Source: Purshia tridentata
Taxonomy: Eukaryota > Streptophyta > Magnoliopsida > Rosales > Rosaceae
Length of the DNA stretch: 64,000 bases
Reading direction: 5' to 3'
Assembly: GCA_003254885.1 (NCBI GenBank)
Contig: QANT01003805.1
Span: forward strand, 39,059-103,058
Part shown: positions 25,839 to 38,429 of the stretch, piece after piece
Position numbering within the stretch: position 1 is the stretch's first letter
How the letters are laid out: every line of letters begins with the position of its first letter
Position numbers and translations under genes: made by a program
Notes under the pieces: generated by a model
Told to the model about the DNA's origin: nothing
The model's database searches: none
What the model saw: only the letters and a program-made list of their open reading frames with translations

Positions 25839-26224
25839 TAAAAAATGAAATAATTTCAAATTTGGCTATTTTGAAAAGAGTTAAATGTGAGTTTAGAGTT
25901 TAGAGTGGGTGTATAATTTATAAATGAGATGGGTGGAGGAGGTGTGTTTAAGAAATGGAGGAGTGTCGGTAGTGGATCTACTTTCCGGAAGAAGCAAGTC
26001 GCTTTAGGACTACTCCATAGTCTATGGTTTAGAGTATATAATTTCATTCCTGTCCAAAAACAAGAAATAGAAGTTGCTTAGGAACAAGAAAAACAAACAA
26101 TCAGTGCCAACTAAGCCAGCTTATCTAATTACTAATAGACACCCAAACTTATTAATTTCTCAATTAATTTTTATTAATCATATTCTCCACAAGGTGGCCT
26201 TCCATTATTAAGCAACTGAAATTA

Positions 26225-26329
26225 TTTTATAATAGGAAAAAAAAAAACTGAAATTATTTTGTACCCAACTCTTGCTNTTTTATAATAGGAAAAAAAAAAC
26301 TGAAATTATTTTGTACCCAACTCTTGCTT
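26225..26329. repeat. Duplicated 52-bp block separated by an ambiguous base
   Basis: The block beginning TTTTATAATAGG and ending CAACTCTTGCT occurs twice, with the only N of the window (26277) exactly between the copies. The arrangement suggests two reads or contig ends joined without merging rather than a biological repeat. Confidence 0.8.
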
Positions 26330-27990
26330 TAAATGGGGATGGGTGATGGATGATGGATGATGGATCCAACCTTTTAACTCAATTAAAGATATCAATCATC
26401 TTCTTCATACAGATCAGCTGCAAGTATTAAATTTTTATTAAATTTCAGCCATTATTGCCCATGTGTCCTTTATTTCTCTCTAGAATATTGCAGCATTCAA
26501 TAGCTTTTATTTTCATTTTTGTCATAATGGGTCACCAGACTCATCACAGTTCACAAGTGTGCGTCTCTCAAATGTATTTATTTCAAAGAACAGGCTGCCA
26601 AATAATTGGAACTCATATTCCATTCATGGAGTATCCAATTGACCAATTAGAAAAATGTTCGAAAATAAAGGATTTACATAAGAAAATATTTACAATTGTT
26701 TTCATTTCTTACCTCACCAACATTTTACCATTTGGATTTAGAACATTATTATGATAAAAATAAGCAGGATATCCATCTGCCAGCAAGGATCCTAATGTCA
26801 CATGAATGACACCTTCGTATTTCCTAGTGCCACTTAAGAAAATACAAAAGAATGAGTACTGAATGAAAATATACTATTTTTATAAGTTTTTATACCATGT
26901 TCTGAAGGCCAATGGAAATAAAATAAAAACAACTAAAACCAGAATTTTTAGGTTTTGTTTGCTACGATGCTTTGACCCATATCCACGATGATTCCAAGCT
27001 GGAGGCTTAGTTGGGGTCTCGTGTACAGGTGTACTGTGTTTCAGACTTTCAGTACCCTCAGAAAGTAGTGTTGATAGGTGAGGACCCATGGGTCACATTT
27101 TGTTCTATTCAGTCTATTCGAAAATTTTGTTTATATGCACTGCATGTACCATCCACTACAAATATTGTCGTTTGCTGTTTAAATGGTTGATTTCAATTCA
27201 AAGGTCTAAAACCAAGCACCCTTAACTATATAGAAAAAGAAAGAAAAGAAAAGGAAAATGAGAACCAGGAATTCAAATACCTTTAAAACGAAGACATTCT
27301 AGAGTTGAACTACTATAATAGAATGAGATTGGCATAAAGGAGGAAACTGTTAAGGTGTTTGTTGGACTGCTTTTGAACGAGTTTTGGTGGACTTTCTTTA
27401 TCATATGCCAGATGGATCCATCAATCAGAATCAAAGTTAAGCATGGCACTCTGCTTTCCTTCTTTTTTTCTTCTTTTTGGTGCCGACCGACATTGAAAAT
27501 TTGTAATTGGTATTTAAATTGAGACGAGAAGAAAATAAAGGAGAAGATTCCTTTTTCCATAATTTCCTTCACAACTTCTTTCAATGAAAAGCATCTCCAA
27601 CGCACCGGATATGAGGTCACGGGTACCTGACCCAGCCGGTAACTTTGTCATCCCTAAGCTCTCCCAAAGACCAGAGGCAGCCCTCTCACCAGCTGCGGAT
27701 GAGGGTGAGGGTAGGAATACTGGAATAGGATCACATTCACTTGTTTGCCACTTGGCTCCCATGCCATGAAAAACAAAAGTGGAAAGCAACCAAACCTTAC
27801 ATAAACAATGTGGTTTTATTCTTATACTCATTGGAATTACAATTAATGAAATGAATAGTTGAAAAAATTGCTTTGACAATTGATAATGTTACAAGTGCTA
27901 TACTACAAGACTCTCTGCTTCCAAATTCTGCGGAGTGACTAGTGAGTGTTTCAAAATTGGTAGAGATCATTAAAACACACCTTCAAGATC

Positions 27991-30900
27991 TCAAGATCTC
28001 TTAACAACAGCTGTTGCGAAGCAAGGATGGTGGTTTAACTCAAAAGAAACCTTCAGTGAGGGGTCAAGGGCTCCTGCTCGGCTAATCACGTTTAAGGCAA
28101 TGCTATTGTGCTCGGCTACTTGCTCTAGCCTTCGTAGTTCAGCCAATTTTTCTGGGTCATTCGAAAAACTACTTTTGATCTCTTTTGCAATCCTCTGAGC
28201 ATCCTTAAAGTAATCATACATCACTAGGTTCTGCAAGAGGAAGACAACATTTAAGCTTACCACCGTATCATGTAAATGTTATATACATTGTTCACAGAAT
28301 ATTCACTCACGGATAATCGAGCATGGGTTGTGGATTCCTTAAACAAGGGGTATGAGACAAGATCAGGAATGCAAGCTTTTTGTAGGAGCTCAAAGTGCTG
28401 AATAAATCTCTGCAGAAAACGGTTAAATCTCCTTAGAACACAAATGATACAATGTCATCCGAAACACAATTAGTCAAGTAGTGTAAATTATTAAATTTAC
28501 AAAAGAAAGAAATGGTGACATCTAAAGTAGCTCCCAAAACGAATTTTGGGCAGGACACTGAGACGTACTCTTTTAGCATGCCATATTCAGATGTGAGAAC
28601 AAAACTGAAATTTACCATCACTCAACTCTAACGGTAAGATATATAAATATATAGAAGGAAAAAGCTATACCTCATGCTCAGTATTAAAAGGGCTTGGACT
28701 TTTTACCATCATATGATCATTCCCCAAAGCAGCAAGCATCTGGAAAGATTGGATTCATTAACTGTGGATTTGAGGTGAAAATGTTGAAGCAAAAAATTTA
28801 TGCTTAGAATGGACAGGATCTGGGCTTGACGTTCACAATATAAAAATATTTGGTAGATGATTTAAAACAGCACAACTTGGATACTAATAAGGCCCAAAAA
28901 AAACACAAATTCCTAGCACCGGCAGAGGCACAAAATGACAAAAGGACCTATTCTCCCCAATCATCTGAAATGGTGCCTCCTCAAAGAGGTCATTCTTCAC
29001 CTCATAATTCAGAAACTAAAGCACAATTACCCTTGTAAGCCCTTCAGCAAGACATATTTGGCATTGAAGAAACAAGACAGCCGGTGGAATCCGATAATCC
29101 CTTGCCACATCTTTAACAGAATCCTTTTTCTTCTTTCCCCTCCGTTTGCCTGATCAACAGAAGTACAGAATGCATCAAATGGTGCCATAAGCTCAGTAAA
29201 TATCTTCGGCAGATCCATATCACATGCACAAGAAAATTCAGATAGATTATTCCTATAAAACTGTTTGCATGAAAAGAGCAATATTACAGTTAGAAACTGC
29301 CATGATGTTTGATCCCTTTACCCAAATTCATCTTTTTCAGAACATCTTAATCACCAAACAAACAGACTAAACAATGTCTTGAATCCTAGCCTACGTTTAG
29401 AGAACAGAAGATGAAATGCTTAGAACTATTCATTTTTGAACAGTTTCCTCAATCTTCAACGATACAGGAAATGCTGGGTTCCAACTCACAACCACTAAGC
29501 TGTGACCAAATTGACTAGTGTCCATGCATATATGTACAACAAAGATTGACTAATCTGAAAACTTTCTTACAACCAGCCTCACAATTGAAATAAGGTACAG
29601 AATGTTAGCATATTTACCACTGCTATTGCTCACTGCCATCTTAAGATTTGTTTTCTCCGCAAGCTTGATCAGGACAACATAGATATACCAATATACCATG
29701 CAATATTCACTGTGCGAATAGAGCTCCAATTCAAAACCTAATAAGAGAAATCGAGAAGCTATCCAGTATGTTTGCTCCTCCAACCAAACAAGGATGTGTT
29801 GGAATAGATTCATGCAGACATTCTGTGAAAATCCAGACAAATTTTGATAAACAACCATTTACTTGTGTTTCCATTAAGGTTTCATTATATTTAGCAAAAG
29901 AAACGCAAGAAATTTTTATCATCAAGAAGATATAGAAATTGAGTGCCTCCATTATTAGCATACCAAGTGCTTTGATGGGCATAATATTTAAGTACTCCTC
30001 TCAGAGAGCAACATACCTCATCATTTGAAATGTTTGTGTTTTCTCCAAACTCCTTTCTAAAGGCCATCTCTAGCTATAAAGCAACATACAAAAGATGTAA
30101 ACACATTAATCATTACCACTGACAATCCCATTATTGGAGACATAGTAATCACCACTCAAGTCAAAGTTAACATCATCCTTATATAAGATATCAAGGCAGC
30201 AAAGGTAACAGACCCTGCATAATATCAGTGCTTATGTTATGCTTATTTTCTCATGCTTATGAGAGACTTTCTTTAAAGTAGTAACTATATAAAAAAATGT
30301 TAAATTTAGTAATAGTAGAAACAATACAGGGGTCTGAGGGGTAATTGGGAAGATCTTGTTATGAGAATAACTTAATTACATATCTGCATAAAAATAAAAA
30401 TAGAAATATAGGATCACTCAGCCCTAAACCATATAACATATAATAATCCCAGAAAACAATAGATAAATATAGAGCAAGACATATGTTCCTGATAGGATGT
30501 TCACTTCAGAAACAAAATACCTGTACAGCCTTAAGCAACTGATGGAGATTGAAAAAAGAAGAAAAACTAATAAAATGTCTTTCTTTGAAGATAATGTGAC
30601 ATACCTGTACGTAAATAACACGCCAATCTTGTAAAATCTTTCCAAGCTTACGCCTTTGCCATGCACCATTTGTACATAAAATTTTTAGCAAATTGATTAC
30701 TAACTGCATTACACAAGGATATTGCAATTATTAGATGAAGCACCCAGTGCAAGAATGTGGAAGCAAGTTAAAACTAAAACCAGTCTCCCTCTCCCCCATA
30801 AGAACACCCCCCCCCCCCAGCGCGGGGTTGCATGCATGGTTTAAACAAGGAGAAATAGTTCCGTAGCCTTTTGAGGCACACATTAATCCAGCTTCACTAG

Positions 30901-33900
30901 AATTTAAATAGAAAAGAAAAATTGTCATACTAGAGCTCCCACTGATCATTTCCAATGTAGTTCCATAACATAACATGAAACAGATTTGAACTATCACCCC
31001 AAAATCACATTCAAAAATTGAAAGAAAATTAATAATCTCTCCAATGGAAAAAATTGGCCTCACCTGTCCCAGTTGAACAATACATTCATTTTTCTGAATA
31101 TCATGGTTCCTTGTAGTATCAGGTAATGCTGCAGCTCTAGTAATGACCGCAAAGACAGGATCCCGGCCATAGAGTTTCCCATCTTCAACTAGAAGACGCT
31201 GTACAAAAGTTTTCAGGGTTGACAATTCAGAAATATGGTGACAGAATTGTAGCAATAAGTATCTACTATAAAGTTCGGCACACAATGAACTGACAAAACC
31301 AAGAACTACTTACTTCCCACTAGCATAGTGTGACTGTGGGCATATACTAGAAAATGGACCAATTGTAGGATTAAGTAAGCTCCTGCTCCCCCTCCTTTAA
31401 GTTTTCCCAAATCAAGGGTGTTTTTAGATAATGGACATGGTCTAATTGGGCCTTTATGCATGGTACATAGAAGTTCTAGAATTGGTTTTACTTTTTCCTT
31501 TTTTTAAGCAATTGGTTTTTGTGAATATTTCTCACAAGAACCCCTAACCCACATTACAGATATAAACAGCCCTGTTGCTTAAGAGGATTCATTGACCATA
31601 ATTGGGCAGAGACAGCTAACAGCTGCAATGACTTTATGACAAAGTATAAAAGACCACAAAGTCATCATATCAAGCACCAGAAGAACAATAAATGAGAAGC
31701 AAATGAAAGAGTGAAAACCAACCTGAAGATGAGCTCTTGCTACCAAATCAGGCTGAGATTTTTGAAACTCAACCACAAAGTGCAATACACTTTCTAAAGA
31801 TGGGTCCAACGGGTAGGAACATATAACATCTAGATCATGAAGAAGTTTCATAAAGTATCCAACAGCCTGGCATAACAAAACAAAAAAAGTTGTGATAATA
31901 ATGGAGGTAAATTACTAGAACTATCAGTAGTAATAATATAGTGCTCACCTTTTTCCAACTAAGAAGTTTTATTGCTCGTGGTGGTGTTGGGGCAGATAAT
32001 CTACCGTTTAAACTGGTATCAAATCCAATTGGTTCACAGCCAGAAGCAGTAGTTTTATCTTCTATACTGCCTTCATGAGTTCTAAGAGTACTAATTCTAA
32101 GGAACTCTGATGAGTTAAGAATGCATTCTAGTTCTGATATGCAGGAGGCTATATGCTTTCTTGCCAACTCCAAACCTCTCCCTTGAGGCCGCCTCATGGA
32201 TGTAATAACATGGTAAAAATGCTGAAAGAAGAACAACAAAAGAGGTCCCCTTTATTTAACTTCTAGAAGATGGGAAATATGTATATTTTTAAATACATGG
32301 ATATGTTCTCACACAATTCATATAAGAAAACAAACACAGGGTAAGACCTTACGAAAGCGTAAGCGGCATAACAAAGCTTTGCAGTAGCCTTCCTCCAGTT
32401 CAATATTATTTTGTAATGGCACCATGTCTGCATCAAAGAGATAGTATATGAACCAAGCTTATGAAATGTCTAAACTTACATGCAGTATGAAAAGGTGGCA
32501 AAGAATATGTAGATACACAAATTAAAGCTGGAATGGGTCTCCAAAAGCATAAGATATGAAACAATCAGATGCAATTATTTATTTAAACTAAAATTGACCT
32601 AACCAAGAATAAAAATGGCAGTAGGCAGTGGATGAAGGTAAGGTGATGTACACATTGAATGACCAAGAAGCTCATTTACAAGGCAACTGAGAGTGGGTTA
32701 TCTCCAATATGGTCTTGGTGATCAAAAAAAATTTACGCCTTCAAAATTAACTTGCAAGAAACTTAAAAGGAAAGTAAGAGAAGGAAGAACAATGAAGAAG
32801 AAAAATCATGCTAGCCTCTTCTAAAGAAGCGTAAATCCTGTCTAGCCTCCAATAAGCCGTCAATATAAACTGCCTCTGTGTTCTTGCAGTATATGTTTCA
32901 CTGATATTTTTAACAATGACAAAATTAATATGAATGCAAAAGTGAACAAATATCTACCTTCTAACACTCTTCTTTTTGATGATGGAGCTTTACAAGCACG
33001 TAATTGGCGGGAAATTGTTTCTTCAACAGCATTTAGCATTGATAAGCACTTTTCATCTCCATCCCCATTCAAAGGAAGACCATATGTCATTGTAAATATG
33101 TCTTCTTCCTGCAGTAAGACAATTTTGATCAAAACTAAATACAAAAGTGTTTGTTCATTGCTAGACACTAATTAGAAACTAGGACTAAATTTTGTATACA
33201 TGCAATTGAGATAATCTTGCATGTGGACTAACAATGAACTGTATTGTCATCAGGATATGAAACTATAAGTTACTCTAAGGATAACAATCATATATAAGTA
33301 GCGTACAACTCATATTTATATATTTCTTTACTTCATTAGTGCGTGCATCTGAGACAACTGAAATGAGTGTCTTGCAGGTTGCCCGTATGACTCTGCAATA
33401 AGAATGCAGTAATGCATGTGAAGATATCCTATCAGGCCTGAGAAGATAGAGGCAAGAGAAGACAGTTTGTGCCAATGAATGACCCTTGTGCCAAGTTGCC
33501 TGCCATATAAAGATTCAGATATAAAATCATAAACACAGACAACTTATAACAGATATTGCTTCGACAAGAAATTTTTACTGTTTTAAACATATATGTCAGG
33601 CCGAACGCCTAAACAGCAATCAAGGGAAGTTATGCAGCAGATACCTCACAGGCTAGAAGATGGTCCATAATATCAATAGTGCATTGAACATCGATCGTTT
33701 TATCAAAGCTAATAGGAACTGGAGCAGCACCATTCTCAATTGCTTCATCGACAGAGTAATATTTAGAAATGATACCGGAATCCATTTTTGGGTCCATTAT
33801 CTGATACGGAACACAAATACAAAGTGTTAAGTATAGACTATGCGTTACCTCTAAAAATTAACAAAGGAAGAGAAGACAACTTGTTACCTCTAAAGCAGAC

Positions 33901-34704
33901 ATAGCAGCAAAAAGATTGAAATTATCTCCATGAATGAGCACACCATCTTGAAGATCTGTGACCAAAGGTCATCAAGAGAAAAACAAATGAAAAATGAGTA
34001 ACCAATGATAGGCTAGAATGAAATCAAGGTCTAAACCGAAACAACTTTATATAGGGTGTCTGTGACGTTGTATTTATTCTCTGGAAAAGAAAAAATAACA
34101 AAGAGGAAGAGTTTACTTCTATATTGCATAGTTTGCTAAATATGTTTTATACTTTTATTTTTCTAGAAATCTCGGCAATCAGAAAATGGAGCAATGGAGA
34201 TTACACATTGCACTCAAATAATGCATCAATGTTTTCAACAATGCAGTGAAAAAAATCCTAGGATCGCATTAAATTAATGGGAACTAAACCACTGCTTTTG
34301 GTTAACTACACACACAATATATGGACACGTACGTGTGTGTGTTGAATCTAGATACATTAATTTACATATACGTGATTAAACTGCTTGGTCACTTCAGTCT
34401 TCTTCATTATCTATCTCTTTATTAAATTTGAATTTGAAAGTCCAAACGTATACTTTCCATGAGACCATAATTCTCATCTCCGTTTCCTCACTTTTCGTTT
34501 CTTTCATCTACTCGGAAACCAAACGGAGTAGCCTAGAGAAGCTGAGATTGAGGTTAGGGCAACAAGAGGAAAACACCTACCTTTGCACGCGGCGTCGAGA
34601 AGCGGTGACACGTCGGCCCAAACAGTGTGATCGCCAGCGGGAATGGGGGCGCGTTCGGGTAAGGAGAGGTCCAAGGAAGCTTTCTGTGCACTCGTCCCCG
34701 CCAT
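27991..34704 (-). CDS. NAA35: N-alpha-acetyltransferase 35, NatC auxiliary subunit (MAK10 homologue)
   Basis: Auxiliary subunit of NatC, which with NAA30 and NAA38 acetylates N-terminal Met followed by a hydrophobic residue on nascent proteins at the ribosome. Sixteen exons: 34704-34581, 33955-33888, 33800-33645, 33499-33332, 33108-32958, 32427-32348, 32221-31949, 31866-31723, 31198-31064, 30703-30605, 30073-30017, 29822-29618, 29149-29031, 28739-28671, 28409-28311 and 28230-27991. All join in frame to 728 residues, normal for the family. The MAK10 signature [19 protein letters not shown] spans exons 2 and 3 (residues 55-73). Other recognisable segments are [20 protein letters not shown], the basic [20 protein letters not shown] stretch opening exon 13, and the C-terminal [18 protein letters not shown]. 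The start codon lies in a short Ala/Pro-rich leader just before [11 protein letters not shown]. It is an intron-rich, housekeeping-type gene. Confidence 0.93.
30807..30818. repeat. Homopolymer run of 12 C in NAA35 intron 9
   Basis: A run of about 12 cytosines followed by AGCGCGGGG lies in the intron between exons at 31064 and 30703. The surrounding sequence (about 30730-30940) is coding-like on the minus strand but not recognisable, so it may be a fragment of a dispersed repeat. Confidence 0.6.
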
Positions 34705-35222
34705 CGGGTATTAGATTGCTTTTCACTGTGGAAGGGAGCAGCTTTGGAATATCAGAGTCTCTTGTTGTTGGTTGGCTTTGTGGCCTTCGTAGCAAGTGCT
34801 TTAGTTGCTGCTTCCCCCCCACTTGTCTTCGACAAGTTTACAACAAACACTGTGCCGCGTGCGCGTCAATCGGTATTGACTGTTTGGGGGGGAGGGTGGG
34901 GTTTTAGCCTTTTAGGGAATCAACGGGTCGGACTCGGAGTCAATGTTGGTATGGGCTCGGGTCCTACTCGTACACACTGGACTTCCTTTTGTTTTTCAGG
35001 TTTTTCAGTTACAAAACAAAAATGCCCAAGCCTTTATCCTTTTTAGCTCTGTCACACTTAGATTTTCTTACAAAATTTTGAATCCTTTTGCTCTATTACA
35101 TTAATTATTTATGTATACAAAAACAAACTACTGGCCTACTCATTACTCATGAGCCATGCCTTCACAAGAAACCTATAATCAGGTGAATATGTATTATACA
35201 CAGTAGAGATCAACATAATCAA
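34705..35222. other. NAA35 promoter region and 3' flank of the GT47 pseudogene
   Basis: Upstream of the NAA35 ATG the sequence is moderately GC-rich and has no clear TATA box. A plus-strand open frame here overlaps NAA35 exon 1 in antisense and shows no protein signature. Nothing else is supported. Confidence 0.4.
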
Positions 35223-37628
35223 TCAACTTGCTAACTTAATGTTAAGCCTTCTAAGCCACAATGAGTGGAGCACCCTATGAAGCACATCAAAAGGCTTAGC
35301 AGGCCGGTTGAGCTCAAAATGCCTTTGCGCTTTGGTCACCCTCCTCTGCATTTTCAAGTACTTACTATATGAAACCTCTTTCAAGATCTTCTTGATTTCT
35401 GGTATTCTATTTGAGGGAATGTGTCTTGAAAACTAGGTCCAATCAAGCACATCATCAAACGGCAATGCAGAGTGGTCCGAAATGATAACTGGCACACACC
35501 CAGATTGAATTGCTTCAACCACTCTTGGACTTGCCACTTGCCACCCACTTGGGCACAAGCAAAACTTGCTGTGCTCCATCAATTTCTTGTAGCTTAGCCC
35601 CTTGGGAAGCTTCTCATAGACTTGGATTTGATCCTCTCTTCCCTTCCAGTGCTCAAATAGCATTGACCTTATGTCTCCATGAGAACCACCAGCAAAGAAG
35701 CCGAGTATTGGGCGATTATTTGGGGGTTGGCCAAGTGAGAGCTGGTCGTTTAGCTTTTGAAGGTCTAAGTTAAATTCTAGCAATGAGACGTCCCTTGTGG
35801 GCTTGAACCCTTCAGAGGTGTTGGCATTGCATAGTACTCTAATGAAGTTGGTAAAGAGCTCAGGATCATCAAAGGTAAACTCCCGGTGCCTAACAACATA
35901 CATGGAATAAAATTAGTATTTTACAAAAACTAATACTTTATGAACCACATTTATTAATTACACACCTCTTATAGAAATGTAACTTATTTACCTGAATTGA
36001 TCTAATGTAAATCTCATATTTATTGAAGGAAAATTTTGAGAACTAGGTAATGTTCGAACTCTTATCAAACATTAGCAATCAATGCTTAAAGAAAGTTTGA
36101 ATATCACTTGAAAAAAAATTCAACGCTATGTGGCTAAATTTTTTTAATATAATAAAAAAACTAACCCAATCATGACAAGCGAGCATAAAATGGTCAGCTC
36201 CGAGGCTTGTATTCCAATATGGGTACCTATTTGCTATAAGATTGACATAGTCTTTGACAACCCGCACCATTCGATCACGACGATAGTCGGTAACGGACAT
36301 GTAAATATACTCCACAATGTACACCACACTTATGGGTAGGAAGAATTCATGGGCCTCATCTGGATGGTGGGCCGTGAATGGGTTTTTCCCATTTTCCATC
36401 TCATCAATAAAATGGCCCTCGATGGAGTAGATTAAATGGGCCGGCCCAGAGTGAACCAAGGGTTGCTCTCCTTCCTTGTACGCCCAAACCTTGAACCTCT
36501 TCATCATCTCCATATGACTCCTAATTCAGCATATTAATGTACAAAATTACAATTTTGATTGAACATAATTGAAGAATTTTGGCTATATTGGAAAATGAAT
36601 TATATTTGGTAATTAGAATGAAGAAATAAATATACATTCTAACCGAAAAAAGGTATAAATAGACACAAGTACATTGAAAGGTTTGAAAAGGTACACAAGT
36701 ATATAAATAAATATAAATAAGTAAGTTTTGAAAAAAAAGGTTCATGATCGAATAAGCAGCATTATCCTTTGTACTACATTTATTATTCAATTATTGTCAT
36801 AAATAGAATATATAGCTGTCACTATGTTACCACACAATACGTACCTATGTCTTGCTTTTGACCTTCCCTACTACATAATATCCATTTAAATTTTAGACCG
36901 TTTAAAAATGGTTCATTTATCCCTCAAATTTAAATTATGTCCATTAGGTGAACACTTCTTCTCTTGAATGTTTCTTTGTAATATATGAATTAGTTTCAAA
37001 GAAATATTAATTCGTACTGTTTTCAAATTTATGTTTTTTTTTCTAAATCATGGTAAAAAAATAAATGAAAAGCGTAAGCATTTGTGTAAAAGTATCCTCT
37101 AGGGATGAAACTGAAAGCCTCGTCCTTATTTGATGTATAATTCCGAGTGTGAATTGCTTTGTAGATAGCAGCTCGTGCCTCAACCAAATCTTCTTCCTTC
37201 TTCTCCAACCTACTTTTTTTCCTTTTGAAATGCAATTTACTCTTTTTCTGTAACAAAAAAAAAAGAGAGAGAAAGAGAAAAATAGTAAATAAAATACAAA
37301 ACATGAACAAAGAGCAAACAATTCTTTATTGATAAAACCTATGTTTGATGGGACTAACATTGATATTTTGGCTGAAATCGTATGTTGCAAAGGTTGGTGA
37401 GTCATATGGAGGAATTTGTTGTGTCAAGGCCTGTAGATCAGGTGTGGGCAAGACTAGTTTTGAAGATTTGAGAGTGGAATGTGAATGGTTAAAAGGGATA
37501 TTAGTGGAGGAATATAAAATGAGATCAGTGATGCAAAAAAAGTTAGGGACACATAAGTAGGTGAGAAGAACAAGAAGAAAGGTGGGTATAAGTAAATATG
37601 AGAGAGCTGGGAAGCTGAAGGCTGCCAT
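35223..37628 (-). pseudogene. GT47 exostosin-type glycosyltransferase pseudogene
   Basis: Second copy of the adjacent GT47 gene, a family of type II Golgi enzymes with an exostosin fold related to plant xylan and pectin glycosyltransferases. Four exon remnants are visible: 37628 to about 37358 (signal anchor), about 37247-37067 (SRLEKKEEDLVEARAAIY), 36523-36166 (EMMKRFKVWAYKEGEQPL to ADHFMLACHDW) and 35890-35223 (exostosin core). Three independent lesions appear against the intact paralogue. First, the donor after exon 2 is gone: the paralogue's CACCA|GTAGAG is CATTTATT here, and the frame soon stops. Second, the start of exon 4 has one extra base between GCACCGGGAGTT and GATGATCC; a downstream acceptor (GGGAG|TTTACC) could restore the frame but would lose three conserved residues. 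Third, an in-frame TAG at 35433-35435 replaces the Gln of the paralogue's [10 protein letters not shown] and cuts 69 C-terminal residues. The rest is well preserved, so inactivation looks recent. Confidence 0.85.
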
Positions 37629-38429
37629 GGCTAAATATAATATTGTATGTCTATCCTAACTAATTAGCTTGGTCAACTTTTGGTCTTTCCTTAATAAACT
37701 GATTAATTATATTTTAACTGAAAGCTCCAGTTAGCTAGGCATATTTAAGGTAAATTAATTAGTATCTTGGAGTTGGAGGGTATAAAAGTATCTACTACAT
37801 ATTAATTGTAGAAAGAGATTTATTTCGATTAATTAGATGATGTAGTAATGGAAATGCAGTTGAGAAAAGAGAATAATATCTTCCACGTCGACATCATTAA
37901 TTTACTGAACTAAACCCTAATTAACCCCATTCAACATTTCAACCTTGCAAAGTAACCTTTGGCCCAAAAAAAACCTTGCATATATGTAAAGGTCCCTGCC
38001 ATGCATATATATATGGATGTGGATGAAGATTTTGGGGCGCGTAGGAATTTGAGTAAAAAGCTCCAATCCCAACCACATTATTTATAGATTATTTGCATGA
38101 TTCCAAGAGCATTATGAATAATATGTCTCATGTGGTTCCCGTCTCGGATTACAAGATCGAAAATAAGACGGAATTAATTATGGATCCGAGTTGCAAGTCG
38201 ATCACCACAGGAAGACTAAGATATTTGATTAAAAAAATGCTTTTTTTTTATTTGACTTTAATTATATAATCAGGTATTTTAAATTTATGATTACACTTTT
38301 TGTACTTTTTGGGTGTGTGCGCAGTTACCTCAATGCATGATAATCTTTTGATAATACATGACTAGAAGTAAAAATAAGCACAAATTATGAACATCCAAAT
38401 CTAAAACTTACACAAGTTAATATTTATGA
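37629..38429. other. Intergenic spacer between the two GT47 copies
   Basis: AT-rich DNA of about 800 bases holding the 5' flank of the pseudogene and the 3' flank of the intact copy. No gene, repeat or RNA was recognised. Confidence 0.45.

Larger units (their letters stand above)
24074..27990. other. Intergenic region with short tandem duplications
   Basis: Begins with the 5' leader and promoter of the ANTH gene, including a GA microsatellite near 24706-24723. The rest is AT-rich. It contains a 54-bp tandem duplication (25731-25838), a 53-bp-period duplication around an N at 26277, and an unidentified less AT-rich island near 27585-27780. No gene is supported. Confidence 0.45.

Noticed and set aside
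27273-27879. Minus-strand frames of 115 and 121 codons near the NAA35 3' end
   Set aside because: No start context, domain or splice support; kept only as an unidentified GC-richer island.
29153-29281. Open minus-strand stretch ([19 protein letters not shown]) that might extend NAA35 exon 13
   Set aside because: Joining it to exon 12 breaks the frame, while the acceptor just before 29149 gives the conserved [15 protein letters not shown] sequence in frame.
34428-34907. 159-codon plus-strand frame
   Set aside because: Antisense to NAA35 exon 1 and its promoter, no domain signature; the minus strand carries the spliced gene.
35890-35903. Alternative acceptor that could rescue the frameshift in the GT47 copy
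   Set aside because: It would fix only one of three lesions; the missing exon 2 donor and the in-frame TAG remain.
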